The notes beneath the pieces are model-generated. The model worked only from the letters and a program-made list of their open reading frames with translations, had not been told where the DNA came from and did not search any database. The position numbers and the translations under genes are program-made. Shown piece after piece: positions 1 to 8,205 of a DNA stretch of 64,000 nucleotides. The stretch's first letter is position 1. Every line of letters starts with the position of its first letter. This DNA is from Gammaproteobacteria bacterium (GTDB taxonomy: Bacteria > Pseudomonadota > Gammaproteobacteria > Nevskiales > Nevskiaceae), in the NCBI GenBank assembly GCA_026398875.1, contig JAPLSB010000009.1, forward strand, positions 186,001 to 250,000. Direction: 5' to 3'.

Positions 1-228
1 GGTCACTGGGACGACTACATGGCGGCCTATCAGGACGCGCTGAACGAAACCTCTCGCGAGGACGCGCCGTGGTACGCGATTCCGGCTGATTCCAAGCCGT
101 TCATGCGGGCCACCGTGGCCGACATCGTCGTCCGTCGCCTGCAGCAGCTGGACCTCTGCTACCCCGAACCCAGCGAGGCCGACAAGGCCCAGTTCGCAGC
201 ACTGCGCAAGAAGCTCGAAGCCGAATAG
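1..228 (+). CDS. ppk2: Polyphosphate kinase 2 family protein, C-terminal end (partial)
   Basis: This is the last 75 residues of a protein that begins outside the window. The stretch WDDYMAAYQDAL, followed by APWYAIPADSKPFMR and a final YPEP, is the conserved C-terminal signature of PPK2-family kinases, which transfer phosphate between polyphosphate and nucleotides in the cytoplasm. The Walker A and B motifs lie upstream and cannot be seen, so the subclass (nucleoside mono- or diphosphate kinase) cannot be decided. It ends 12 bases before the convergent gene on the other strand, with no clear terminator hairpin in the gap. Confidence 0.85.
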   Translation, partial: GHWDDYMAAYQDALNETSREDAPWYAIPADSKPFMRATVADIVVRRLQQLDLCYPEPSEADKAQFAALRKKLEAE

Positions 229-240
229 CGGGGCGCGGCG

Positions 241-882
241 TTACAGCGGCAGGTCGTGGATCACGGTGCCGGCGGCGCTGCTGCGGGCGATCTTCAGCAT
301 GGCGTCGGCGACGTCTTCGGCGCTGATCGGCCGGTACTTGCGCAGCGGGCCGATGCACAGCGGCGCCAGCGCCGGGGCGAGCTTCTGTGCAAACGCTTCG
401 CCGGGCCGGGATTCGCTGCGCGCGCCGAGCAGCAGCGACGGCCGGAACAGGTGCACGGCCGCAAAGCCGACTTCGCTGACCGCCTTTTCCATCCGTGCCT
501 TGACCCGCGAGTAGAACGCCGGCGAGGTCGCGCTGGCACCCGCTGCCGACACGCCGTAGAAGCGCTGCACGCCACTGGCCTGCGCAGCACGGGCCACGGC
601 CAGCACCATGTGGTAATCAACCCGCTCCAGCCCGGCCTTGCCGCCAGCGGCGCGCGTGGTGGTGCCGAGGCAGCAGAACAGATCGTCAGCCGTCAGTGGC
701 GTGGCCAGCGTGTCGAGGTCTTCGAGCGTCGACGCAACGAAGCGCAGCTTCAGGTTCGCGATGGCCGGCGCGCGACGGCCGAGCACGATCACGGCGCTGT
801 AATCGGCCGCCGCCAGCAGGCGGTCCAGCAATGCGGTGCCGACCAGTCCGGTGGCGCCGACCAGCAGGGCAGTTCGAGCCAT
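241..882 (-). CDS. NAD(P)-binding oxidoreductase, HTATIP2/epimerase-like
   Basis: The 213-residue protein opens with a Rossmann nucleotide-binding loop GATGLVG at residues 9-15 and carries a YSRVK motif (the Y-x-x-x-K pattern of extended short-chain dehydrogenases). Its length and layout match the HTATIP2-like atypical SDR family, often annotated as a nucleoside-diphosphate-sugar epimerase-like protein. It has no signal peptide and should be cytoplasmic. The substrate is unknown for most bacterial members. It is divergent from the thioesterase gene at 982, with 99 bases between them that must hold both promoters. Confidence 0.8.
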   Translation of the reverse strand: MARTALLVGATGLVGTALLDRLLAAADYSAVIVLGRRAPAIANLKLRFVASTLEDLDTLATPLTADDLFCCLGTTTRAAGGKAGLERVDYHMVLAVARAAQASGVQRFYGVSAAGASATSPAFYSRVKARMEKAVSEVGFAAVHLFRPSLLLGARSESRPGEAFAQKLAPALAPLCIGPLRKYRPISAEDVADAMLKIARSSAAGTVIHDLPL

Positions 883-981
883 CGACGATCCACACGGTGA
901 TGAAAGGACCGCGAGTCTATCGGAGCAGCGGACGCACAGGCGTTACAGTGGCAGCCCCTTTTTCACCTCCGGTTCCCTGCC

Positions 982-1425
982 ATGAGTCTCTGGAAGCGAC
1001 CTGTCACCATCGGCGCCGGCATGCCGACGCCCCCGAACACGATGGGCCATTACCTCGGCATCCAGATCACCGAGATCGGCGCGGATTTCCTGCGCGGCAC
1101 GATGCCGGTCGATCACCGCACCGTGCAGCCGTACGGCCGCCTGCACGGCGGCGCGTCCTGCGTGCTGGCCGAGGAACTCGGCAGCATCGCCGCGTTCCTG
1201 GCCACGGCGCCGGAAGACGGCATGCCGGTCGGTCTCGACATCAACGCCAACCACGTCCGGCCGATCGGCAGCGGCCTGGTCACCGGCACCGCTCGTCCGA
1301 TTCATGTCGGACGAACCTCCCATGTCTGGGAGATTCGGCTGACCGACGCGCAGGATCGGCTGGTCTGCATTTCGCGGCTGACCGTGTCGGTGATTCCGGC
1401 TGCCAAGGCCAAGCCGGCCAGCTGA
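982..1425 (+). CDS. Hotdog-fold thioesterase, PaaI/YdiI type
   Basis: The 147-residue protein has the hotdog thioesterase core. The segment VQPYGRLHGGASCVLAEELGS matches the HGG-x(4)-AE active-site helix region of the PaaI/YdiI (acyl-CoA thioesterase) family, with the Glu of LAEELG as probable catalytic residue. It would hydrolyse an aryl- or acyl-CoA thioester in the cytoplasm; the exact substrate cannot be read from sequence. Length is normal for the family. The gene is followed by a 51-base gap and a same-strand dehydrogenase with no obvious metabolic link. Confidence 0.85.
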   Translation: MSLWKRPVTIGAGMPTPPNTMGHYLGIQITEIGADFLRGTMPVDHRTVQPYGRLHGGASCVLAEELGSIAAFLATAPEDGMPVGLDINANHVRPIGSGLVTGTARPIHVGRTSHVWEIRLTDAQDRLVCISRLTVSVIPAAKAKPAS

Positions 1426-1476
1426 GCGGCGCGCAGCAACGGCGCGCCTTTCGCGAACCCCGCCCGAGGACGCCCG

Positions 1477-3717
1477 ATGCACTTCCGCTCCATCCGCTGC
1501 CTGCTGATCCCGACGCTGCTCGGTGCTGTCCTCTGCGGTTGTGGCGGCGGTGGTGCCGCGCCGCCGCCCGGCCCGGCACCAGCGCCCCCGCCGACACCGG
1601 GCGGCATCAGCGGCATCGACACGCGGCCGAACCTGCTGCCGCTGAACATCCCGACGGCGGCCGTGCAAGGCGGATCGGTCAGCGTGCAGCGGGTGTTTCC
1701 GGCGTTGAGCTTTCCGGCGCCGCTGCTGTTCGCGGTGGTGCCGGAAGACCGCAGCCGCGGCTTCGTCGTGTCGCAGTCCGGCGTGATCCGGGTGTTCGCG
1801 CTCGATGACCCTTCGGCCAGCCGCAGCACGGTGTTCCTCGACCTCGACAGCCGGGTCACCAACGAAGGCGGCGAGCTGGGCCTGCTTGGCCTCGCGTTCG
1901 ATCCGGACTACGCCCGCAACGGCCACTTCTATCTGAACTACAACCCGAACTCGACGTTCGACGGCGCCGGCAACGGCAACCGGCGCACGCGGATCGCGCG
2001 CTTCACGGTCAGTGCCGACCGCAGCGTCGCCGACCCGGCATCCGAGCGCGTGCTGCTGGAGTTCGATCAGCCGTTCAGCAACCACAACGGCGGCTGGCTC
2101 GGCTTCGGACCGGATCGCAAGCTGTACGTCGCGTCCGGCGATGGCGGCGGCGGTGGCGACCCGCTCGGCAGCGGGCAGGATTTGAACACCCTGCTCGGCA
2201 AGATGCTGCGGCTGAACGCGGACGGCACCGCCCCGGCCGACAACCCGTTTGCCGGCGCCATTCCCGATGCCATCCCGGGCGCCGACGAGATCTGGGCCTA
2301 CGGCCTGCGCAACCCGTTCCGGGCCGGCTTCGATCGGGCCACGGGCAACCTGTGGGTCGGCGATGTCGGCCAGAACAACTACGAGGAAATCGACGTCATC
2401 AGCCGCGGCGGCAACTTCGGCTGGAATAGCCGCGAAGGCCTGCACGGCTATCCGACGGCCAGCACGCCGAAACCGGCCGGCAACAACTTCATCGATCCGG
2501 TGGTTGAGTACAGCCATCGCGACGGCTGCAGCGTCACCGGCGGCACGGTCTATCGCGGCGGCGCGATTCCCAGCTTGAGTGGCGCTTACGTCTATACCGA
2601 CTACTGCTCGGGCACCGTCTGGGCCGCGACGCCGGTCGATGGCCGGCCGGCCACGGCGACGGTGATCGGCACGATTCCCGGCAACCCCAGTTCGATCACC
2701 GAAGACCCCGATGGCGAACTGATCGCCACCGGCATTTCCTCCGGCGCGCTGTACAAGCTGGTGCCGGGCAGTGGCGCCGGCGCCGAGGTATTCCCGCAGA
2801 CGCTGTCGGCCACCGGCCTGTTCGGCGACACCGCAGCGTTGACGCCGAATCCCGGGCTGATTCCGTATGCGCCGAACGCCGCGTTCTGGTCCGATGGCAC
2901 GTCGAAGCAGCGCTGGTTCGCGATTCCGAACGGCAGCCGCATCGGCTTCAGCGCCAGCGGCGCGTGGACCTGGCCGGTCGGCGCGGTGACCGTCAAGCAG
3001 TTCGACATCCGCCTTGCCGACGGTCGCACACGCCGGCTGGAAACGCGGATCTTCGTCAACCGCGCCAGCGGCTGGCAGGGCTATACCTATCGCTGGAACG
3101 AGGCGGGTACCGACGCGGTGCTGCTCGCCAATGCGCAGACCGAAACCTTGACCGCGTTCGGTGCCGACAGCGCGCAGACCTACGAATACCCGAGCCGCGC
3201 CGCCTGCGCCGGCTGCCACACGGCGGCCAGCGGCCATGTACTTGGCATCGGCACCGCGCAGCTCAACGGCGACTATCCGTATCCGACCCGGACCGCCAAC
3301 CAGCTGACCACGCTGAACGTCATCGGCCTGTTCGGCGCCGACATCGGTGCGCCGGCGGGCTATCCGGTGCGTATCGATCCGCGCGATGCCAGCCAGCCTT
3401 TGGCAGCGCGGGCGCGCGCTTATCTCGACGTCAACTGCGCGCAGTGCCATCAGCCCGGCGGCCCGGCGCCAGTGAACATGGATCTGCGCGCCGCCACCGC
3501 CATCGGCAGCACGCAACTGGTCGGCGTGCCTGCGCAGGCCGGCGATCTCGGCATTGCCGATGCGCGGCGGGTGGTGCCCGGCGACAAGGCGCGCAGCCTG
3601 CTGTGGGAACGGATGCGGCGGCTCGATGCGTTCCGGATGCCGAACCTCGGCAGCCATGTGGTCGACGAGGACGGCGTGGCGCTGATCGGGGCGTGGATTG
3701 ACGCCGGAGCCGAGTGA
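1477..3717 (+). CDS. PQQ-dependent sugar dehydrogenase-like lipoprotein with C-terminal CxxCH region
   Basis: This 746-residue protein has a lipoprotein signal peptide with a lipobox ending at Cys22 and then a Gly/Pro-rich linker. Residues about 60-430 are a six-bladed soluble glucose dehydrogenase-type propeller: NHNGG (the general-base His region), GLRNPFR and GDVGQNNYEEI match the PQQ-binding family. Residues about 440-746 form a second domain holding CAGCH and CAQCH, two c-type haem attachment motifs. I infer a periplasmic, membrane-anchored quinoprotein that oxidises a sugar or alcohol and passes electrons through bound haems. The domain order resembles an uncharacterised family of such fusions (TIGR03806-like). 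The substrate is unknown. Confidence 0.8.
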   Translation: MHFRSIRCLLIPTLLGAVLCGCGGGGAAPPPGPAPAPPPTPGGISGIDTRPNLLPLNIPTAAVQGGSVSVQRVFPALSFPAPLLFAVVPEDRSRGFVVSQSGVIRVFALDDPSASRSTVFLDLDSRVTNEGGELGLLGLAFDPDYARNGHFYLNYNPNSTFDGAGNGNRRTRIARFTVSADRSVADPASERVLLEFDQPFSNHNGGWLGFGPDRKLYVASGDGGGGGDPLGSGQDLNTLLGKMLRLNADGTAPADNPFAGAIPDAIPGADEIWAYGLRNPFRAGFDRATGNLWVGDVGQNNYEEIDVISRGGNFGWNSREGLHGYPTASTPKPAGNNFIDPVVEYSHRDGCSVTGGTVYRGGAIPSLSGAYVYTDYCSGTVWAATPVDGRPATATVIGTIPGNPSSITEDPDGELIATGISSGALYKLVPGSGAGAEVFPQTLSATGLFGDTAALTPNPGLIPYAPNAAFWSDGTSKQRWFAIPNGSRIGFSASGAWTWPVGAVTVKQFDIRLADGRTRRLETRIFVNRASGWQGYTYRWNEAGTDAVLLANAQTETLTAFGADSAQTYEYPSRAACAGCHTAASGHVLGIGTAQLNGDYPYPTRTANQLTTLNVIGLFGADIGAPAGYPVRIDPRDASQPLAARARAYLDVNCAQCHQPGGPAPVNMDLRAATAIGSTQLVGVPAQAGDLGIADARRVVPGDKARSLLWERMRRLDAFRMPNLGSHVVDEDGVALIGAWIDAGAE

Positions 3718-3730
3718 GTCGCGGAAGGCC

Positions 3731-4423
3731 TCAGCCGGCCGGCAGGAAGCGCGCGAGGATCGCCAGCATCGCCGCGTTGTTGGCGCTGAAGGCGTCGACA
3801 TCGGCCAGGATCGCGTCCGGCGTCTGCACATAGCGGGACGGCGTGATCGCTTCGTGGCGGAACCATTCGATCGCGTTGTCGTGCGTCACTTCCAGATGGA
3901 ACTGCAGGCCGAGCACGCGGCCGCCATCCCAGCTGAACGCCTGCTGCGCGCAGGCCGCGCTGTGGGCCAGGCAGACTGCACCGGGCGGCAGCGCATAGGT
4001 GTCGCCATGCCAGTGGAAGGCCGTGAAGCGCGGCGGCAGATCGGCGAACGCCAGCGCGACGCGCCCCGCCGCGTTCAGTTCAACCGGAAACCAGCCGATC
4101 TCCGGCGCGGCATTGCGCGTCACCGGGCCGCCGAGCACATCGGCAATCAGCTGCGCGCCAAGGCAGATGCCGAGCACGCGCCGGCCTTGGGCGATCGCTT
4201 CGCGAATCAGCGCCTTTTCGGTGCGCAGCCACGGGTGTTCAGCGTATTCGTAGATGTTCATCGGCCCGCCCATGACGATCAGTGCGTCAAAGGCAGCAGC
4301 CGGCGGCGCTGTTTCGCCCGCGTACAAGCGGGTGCCCGATACCGTGTGGCCTTGCTCGGCCAGCCATGGGCCGATGCAGCCAAGGTCTTCGAAATCAGCG
4401 TGTTGCAGCCAGTGGACGCGCAT
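3731..4423 (-). CDS. Class I glutamine amidotransferase-like protein
   Basis: The start at 4423 gives a 230-residue protein beginning MRVHWLQHADFEDLG, where family similarity begins; longer in-frame upstream sequence is unlike the family. It has the nucleophile elbow GICLGAQ (Cys87) and the His-x-Glu pair in FHLEV (His176, Glu178), a complete triad for releasing ammonia from glutamine. Stand-alone proteins of this type resemble the amidotransferase half of GMP synthase and are usually of unknown acceptor. It is cytoplasmic. It lies tail-to-tail with the PQQ-type dehydrogenase (13-base gap), so the two are transcribed separately. Confidence 0.85.
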   Translation of the reverse strand: MRVHWLQHADFEDLGCIGPWLAEQGHTVSGTRLYAGETAPPAAAFDALIVMGGPMNIYEYAEHPWLRTEKALIREAIAQGRRVLGICLGAQLIADVLGGPVTRNAAPEIGWFPVELNAAGRVALAFADLPPRFTAFHWHGDTYALPPGAVCLAHSAACAQQAFSWDGGRVLGLQFHLEVTHDNAIEWFRHEAITPSRYVQTPDAILADVDAFSANNAAMLAILARFLPAG

Positions 4424-4523
4424 GGTGGCAGCCGGAATCGATTGCGGGGCCGGCAGATTGCGGCGGTGCTCGGCTGGTTGGCAAGCCTCTTGCTTTGTCC
4501 ATGTCGTCTCTTCTCGAATTTTT

Positions 4524-4547
4524 GCCCGGCCCAGCGCCGGGCTTTTT
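4524..4547 (+). terminator. Rho-independent terminator with no upstream gene on its strand
   Basis: A 7-bp GC stem (GCCCGGC, loop CCAGC, GCCGGGC) is followed directly by TTTTTG. The T-run places it on the plus strand, yet no plus-strand gene ends upstream: the amidotransferase gene is on the other strand and starts at 4423. It lies about 60 bases before the start of the next plus-strand gene. Confidence 0.6.
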
Positions 4548-4604
4548 GTTTCCGCCGTCACGCTGTCATCGGCGGCGCTGCACGGCCTCGCTATGCTCGG
4601 AACC

Positions 4605-5522
4605 ATGACCACCGCCGCCCTGCATTCGCGTCTCCGCCTCAGCCGCATCGTGCTCGGCACCGTGCTGCTTCTGAACTCCTGCGTGCTGCTGTCGCAGCCG
4701 GACGCGCCACCGCTGGCCAACCCGGCGCTCGACGAGCTCAGCGGCCTGGCCGTGTCGAAAGCCGATCCGACCGTGCTCTGGGGCCATAACGACAGCGGTG
4801 GCAAGGCCGAACTGTTCCGTATCGGCCGCGATGGTGCCGACCTCGGTCGCGTCCGGGTGACCGGGGCGCGGGCGGAGGACTGGGAAGACATCAGCGCCTT
4901 CGAATGGCAGGGCAAGCCGGCGCTGCTGATCGCCGATGTCGGCGACAACAAGTCCCAGCGCAAGTCGGTGACGCTGTATGCGGTCAGCGATCCCGGGCGC
5001 GATGGTGATCAGGTCCGGCTGCTCTGGCAGCTCGATTTCCGCTACGACGGCGGCCCGCGCGACTGCGAGGCGGTGACCGTCGACGAAGCCGATCACAGCG
5101 TGCTGCTGCTGACCAAGCGGGAGAACCCGAAGCGGCTGTACCGGCTGCCGCTGCCCGGAGGACGGCCGCCGGTCGGTGTCGCGACGGCAGCGCTGCTCGG
5201 CACCGTTGCCACCGTGCCGCAGCCCACCGCACTCGATCAGCTGGAGAACCCGGTGCAAGGCCGTTACTTCGGCCAGCCGACGGCGATGGACCTAAGCCCG
5301 GACGGCCGCAGCCTGCTGGTGCTGACCTACAAGAACGCGCTGCGCTGGCAGCGTCACGAGCACCAGCCGTGGGTCGAGGCACTGGCCAGCGCGCCGGAGG
5401 TGATCGCGCTGCCGTTCCTGCGTCAGGCCGAAGCATTGGCCGTGGCGGCTGACGGCCAGTCGATGTTCGTCAGCAGCGAAGGTGTCGGCGCGCCGCTGCT
5501 GCAGGTACCGCTGAAGCCCTGA
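4605..5522 (+). CDS. Secreted beta-propeller-like protein of unknown function
   Basis: The chosen ATG gives 305 residues with a hydrophobic export signal (residues about 13-33, ending LLLNSC, a possible non-ideal lipobox). Motifs such as LDELSGLAVS, LWGHNDSGG, AEDWEDIS and LIADVGDNK recur in a family of exported bacterial proteins with repeated sheet-like blocks, similar in style to phytase-like or NHL propellers. No catalytic residues can be assigned with confidence. Likely location is periplasm or outer membrane. It is a single-gene unit with a terminator-like hairpin about 60 bases upstream and a palindromic repeat downstream. Confidence 0.7.
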   Translation: MTTAALHSRLRLSRIVLGTVLLLNSCVLLSQPDAPPLANPALDELSGLAVSKADPTVLWGHNDSGGKAELFRIGRDGADLGRVRVTGARAEDWEDISAFEWQGKPALLIADVGDNKSQRKSVTLYAVSDPGRDGDQVRLLWQLDFRYDGGPRDCEAVTVDEADHSVLLLTKRENPKRLYRLPLPGGRPPVGVATAALLGTVATVPQPTALDQLENPVQGRYFGQPTAMDLSPDGRSLLVLTYKNALRWQRHEHQPWVEALASAPEVIALPFLRQAEALAVAADGQSMFVSSEGVGAPLLQVPLKP

Positions 5523-5539
5523 GTCGTCGAGCCGTTCTT

Positions 5540-5560
5540 CCCTCTCCGTCCGGGAGAGGG
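5540..5560. repeat. Short palindromic intergenic repeat between convergent genes
   Basis: CCCTCTCC and GGAGAGGG form a perfect 8-bp stem around a 5-base loop, followed by GCCGGGGGTTTGGG. CCTCTCC...GGAGAGGGGC hairpins are widespread intergenic repeats in Xanthomonadales-like genomes (recalled, not searched). It lies between the convergent propeller-like gene and uppP and may act as a terminator for either, although no T-run follows. Confidence 0.6.
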
Positions 5561-5580
5561 GCCGGGGGTTTGGGTAAGCC

Positions 5581-6372
5581 TCAGGCCAGCGCGGCCCAAG
5601 CCAGCAAGCCCGCACCGAGCGCGATGCGGTACCAGGCGAACGCCGTGAAGCGGTGGCTCTGGATGTAGCGCAGCAGCCACTTCACGGCGATGAACGCCAC
5701 CACCGCCGACACCACGAAGCCGACCGCGACGTCGGTCCAGTTCTCGCTGCCGCCACCCGCCTTCAGCTCGCCGTACAGCGAATAGGCGCTGGCCGCGTAC
5801 ATCGTCGGGATGCCGACCAGGAACGCGAATTCGGTGGCCGCTGCGCGGTTCGCGCCGCCGACCAGCATCGCCGCGAAGATCGTCGTGGCTGATCGCGAAG
5901 TACCCGGAAACACGCCAGCCACCACCTGGCCGATGCCGACCGCGATCGCCACCGTCCACAGGATCTCGGTCTGCGCCGGCCGGCGTCCGGCCAGCCACTC
6001 GGCAGCCAGCATCCAGACGCCGCCGATCACCAGCGCCCAGGCAATCGGGCCAATCGTATCCGGCAGCTCGAAGCCCCGCTTCTTGACTACCAGGCCGAGC
6101 ACGGCGGTGATCAGGAACGCCAGCGCCAGCTTGGCGATGTAGACGCGGTTGTCGGCATTGCCGAGGCCCGTCGCCAGCTTCCACAGCCGGTCCCAGTAGA
6201 TCACCGTCACCGCGAGGATCGCGCCGGCCTGGATCACGATGTTGAACAGCTCCGAGCGCTGGCCGAGACCGAACTGCTCGGCCAGCAGCAAATGGCCGGT
6301 CGAGGAAATCGGCAGGAATTCGGTGATGCCTTCGATGATGCCGAGCAGGATGACTTGCAGCAGATCGTTCAC
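5581..6372 (-). CDS. uppP: Undecaprenyl-diphosphatase UppP (BacA)
   Basis: A GTG start at 6372 gives 263 residues, the usual UppP length, beginning VNDLLQVILLGIIEGITEFLPISSTGHL. The GIxEGITEFLPISSTGH block and the later FPGTSRSATT block are the two conserved active-site motifs. This polytopic inner-membrane enzyme dephosphorylates undecaprenyl diphosphate to recycle the lipid carrier for peptidoglycan and other surface polymers, and is linked to bacitracin tolerance. In-frame ATG codons further upstream would add residues unlike the family. It is divergent from the FolM-like gene with 76 bases between starts. Confidence 0.95.
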   Translation of the reverse strand: MNDLLQVILLGIIEGITEFLPISSTGHLLLAEQFGLGQRSELFNIVIQAGAILAVTVIYWDRLWKLATGLGNADNRVYIAKLALAFLITAVLGLVVKKRGFELPDTIGPIAWALVIGGVWMLAAEWLAGRRPAQTEILWTVAIAVGIGQVVAGVFPGTSRSATTIFAAMLVGGANRAAATEFAFLVGIPTMYAASAYSLYGELKAGGGSENWTDVAVGFVVSAVVAFIAVKWLLRYIQSHRFTAFAWYRIALGAGLLAWAALA

Positions 6373-6448
6373 GGGGATTCGGGCGGTGGCAGGGGGCGGC
6401 GGCGGCGTTGGCCGATAATGCGGACCGCCAAAGGATAAAGGACCGGTG

Positions 6449-7207
6449 ATGAGCAACGAGACGCAGGACAGGCTGTCGGGCGTGGTGCTGGTCACCGGCG
6501 GTGCGCGACGCGTGGGTGCAGCGATTGTCGAACGCCTGCACGGCAGCGGCATGAACGTGGCCATCCACTGCCGCAGCTCGGTCGCCGAAGGGGCTGCACT
6601 GGCTGCCCGGCTGAACGCGCTGCGCGTCGATTCGGCAATCGTGCTCAGCGCCGATCTGGCTGACGATGTCGCCGTCGCCCGGCTGGCGGTCGACGCCCAT
6701 GCCCGCTGGGGCCGGCTCGATGCGCTGGTCAACAACGCGTCCGGCTACCGGCGCACGCCGATGGGCACGATCACGCCGGCGATCTTCGATGAACTGATTG
6801 CCTCGAACTTCAAGGCGCCGCTGCTGCTGACCCAGGCCTGCCTGCCGCTATTCGGCGCGCAGGCCGCCGTGGTCAACATCCTCGACACGCTGGCTCGCCA
6901 CGCCCGGCCCGGCTTCGCGCCGTACAACGCCGCCAAAAGCGCCTTGTGGTCATTGACCGAAACGCTGGCCGTGGAGCTGGCGCCACGCGTGCGCGTCAAT
7001 GGCGTCGCCCCGGGCCACATCCTGTGGGCCGAATCCACTGCGCTGAACGCCGAACAGCAGGCCGCCGAACTCGCTCGTATCCCGATGGCCCGCCTCGGCG
7101 AACCCGACGAAATCGCCCGCGCCGTGGCGTTCCTGCTGTCGCCGGCCAATGGCTACCTCAACGGCGTGATCCTGCCGGTGGATGGGGCGTTGCGGTTGAG
7201 GGCGTGA
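6449..7207 (+). CDS. Pteridine reductase / FolM-like short-chain dehydrogenase
   Basis: The 252-residue protein is a classical SDR with cofactor loop TGGARRVG near residue 15. The T-G-x-x-x-R-x-G form of this loop is characteristic of pteridine reductases and dihydromonapterin reductase FolM. NNAS and the catalytic YNAAK follow. I infer NADPH-dependent reduction of a dihydropterin or dihydrofolate in the cytoplasm. A GTG lies directly before the ATG (GTGATG); the ATG at 6449 is preferred because AAAGG sits about nine bases ahead of it. Another SDR function remains possible. Confidence 0.8.
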   Translation: MSNETQDRLSGVVLVTGGARRVGAAIVERLHGSGMNVAIHCRSSVAEGAALAARLNALRVDSAIVLSADLADDVAVARLAVDAHARWGRLDALVNNASGYRRTPMGTITPAIFDELIASNFKAPLLLTQACLPLFGAQAAVVNILDTLARHARPGFAPYNAAKSALWSLTETLAVELAPRVRVNGVAPGHILWAESTALNAEQQAAELARIPMARLGEPDEIARAVAFLLSPANGYLNGVILPVDGALRLRA

Positions 7208-7257
7208 GCGATGCGCGCGAACGACCAAGCAAAGGCTGATGGTTCCGGCTGGTTCAT

Positions 7258-7346
7258 GTGGCCCGGATAGAGGGACGCAAAATCCGGGGCGATGTGAGCG
7301 CCGGAAATGGGGTATCCCGGATTTCGCTGCGCTCTATCCGGGCTAC
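7258..7346. repeat. REP/BIME-like pair of inverted palindromic units
   Basis: Two units of about 34 bases lie in opposite orientation, separated by about 23 bases. Each begins GT(A/G)GCCCGGATAGAG and ends AAATCCGGG, and each is itself a palindrome (CCCGGAT...ATCCGGG). The right unit (7313-7346) reads the usual CCCGGATTTCGCTGCGCTC; the left unit (7258-7289) carries several substitutions. This GCCCGGATAGAGC element is a common REP-type repeat of Proteobacteria (recalled). It follows the FolM-like gene and opens the lower-GC patch. Confidence 0.8.
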
Positions 7347-7496
7347 GCTTGCTTATCTACGACAAGAACGCGGGCAAAGGACTTGACGCGTGGACAGCTC
7401 GGCGCCCAGGTGTGCCTTACGGTCCAGGCTCGACGTCCTGGTGGACGCAGCCGACGGGGCACCGTCCGACTTGGTATCGCTACGACAAACCTTAAA

Positions 7497-8072
7497 GTGA
7501 AATCACTCCTTCTCGCTTTCACGGCAGCGCTTTCGAGCAGCTGCGCGCACGCTGCACCTGTAGCCCCTGCCGATTCACATGAGACGGTTCGACAGTGGAT
7601 TGTCAAAGAACTTTCCGGTGATGAGGCGGCTCGCGTCGGCATCTTCAAAGGGTGCGAGACCATCGACTCAGCGTGCTATTGCGGCTCGTCCCCCGCTCAC
7701 GAGAACGTGCTTGTTGTTGCAGACGACAGCGTTCGACAAGCTTGGTCAGGCGACAAGGTCTCTATTGAGTACCGCGTTCTGGCTCAGTTTCAGATGCCCG
7801 CCGGTGACAACCAAGCACGCGCGCTATTGCCGGTCGGGAAGCAGTCCACTTTCAGTATCAAGGTGGTCGGTGTTCGAGGCCGGCCTCAACTTGTGGGAAC
7901 GCCGCCCCGTGCCGTTGCGTTGTGCAGCGCGAAGGCGCTTCTCTCCGAGAGCTTGGCGCAGGCCGAGTCTTTAGATGCTGTAAAGACGCCCTGGGCGCTA
8001 GCACTTCGAAGAAAAGCTGCACAAGAGCTTGAGCTGTTGGCAACCGTTGAGGGCTTCGCGAAGTGTCCGTGA
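7497..8072 (+). CDS. Orphan exported protein of unknown function
   Basis: A GTG start gives 191 residues with a signal peptide (about residues 1-20, then SSCAHAAP, compatible with either signal peptidase cleavage or a weak lipobox). The mature part has Cys residues in CETIDSACYCG, a near C-terminal Cys and no motif I recognise. GC content is visibly lower than its neighbours and codon choice differs (many A/T-ending codons). It stands alone, flanked by a REP-like pair upstream and a remnant-like sequence downstream, which suggests horizontal acquisition. Periplasmic location is inferred; no function is proposed. Confidence 0.6.
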   Translation: MKSLLLAFTAALSSSCAHAAPVAPADSHETVRQWIVKELSGDEAARVGIFKGCETIDSACYCGSSPAHENVLVVADDSVRQAWSGDKVSIEYRVLAQFQMPAGDNQARALLPVGKQSTFSIKVVGVRGRPQLVGTPPRAVALCSAKALLSESLAQAESLDAVKTPWALALRRKAAQELELLATVEGFAKCP

Positions 8073-8185
8073 TGGACTCACCCGGCCCGATCCCGTAGAG
8101 CTGGGGGCAGGGCCAGCTATATGAGCTTCCCCTGCTTTCCCGGACACGCAGTTAACGGCTAAGCAGCATGTTTCTCGGGAGCTAA

Positions 8186-8205
8186 GGGGGCCAGGGTAAA
8201 TTTAC
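8186..8205. repeat. GGGGGCCAGGG-TAAATTTAC element, possible mobile-element remnant
   Basis: A G-rich run leads into the perfect 10-base palindrome GTAAATTTAC (8196-8205). Similar GGGG-CAG-GGTAAATTTAC sequences occur at the ends of REP-associated transposase genes in other Proteobacteria as far as I recall, but no transposase is present here. The rest of 8073-8239 has low-GC character and no supported gene. Confidence 0.35.

Noticed and set aside
943..3831. Minus-strand open frame of 962 codons opposite the PQQ-type dehydrogenase
   Set aside because: Long antisense frames are expected in GC-rich coding DNA. The translation is Arg/Ala/Gly-rich without domains, while the plus strand shows a complete signal peptide, propeller and CxxCH motifs.
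7497..8072. Integron cassette or intact insertion sequence around the orphan exported gene
   Set aside because: No integrase, transposase, attC-like site or target duplication could be identified; only repeat remnants are present.
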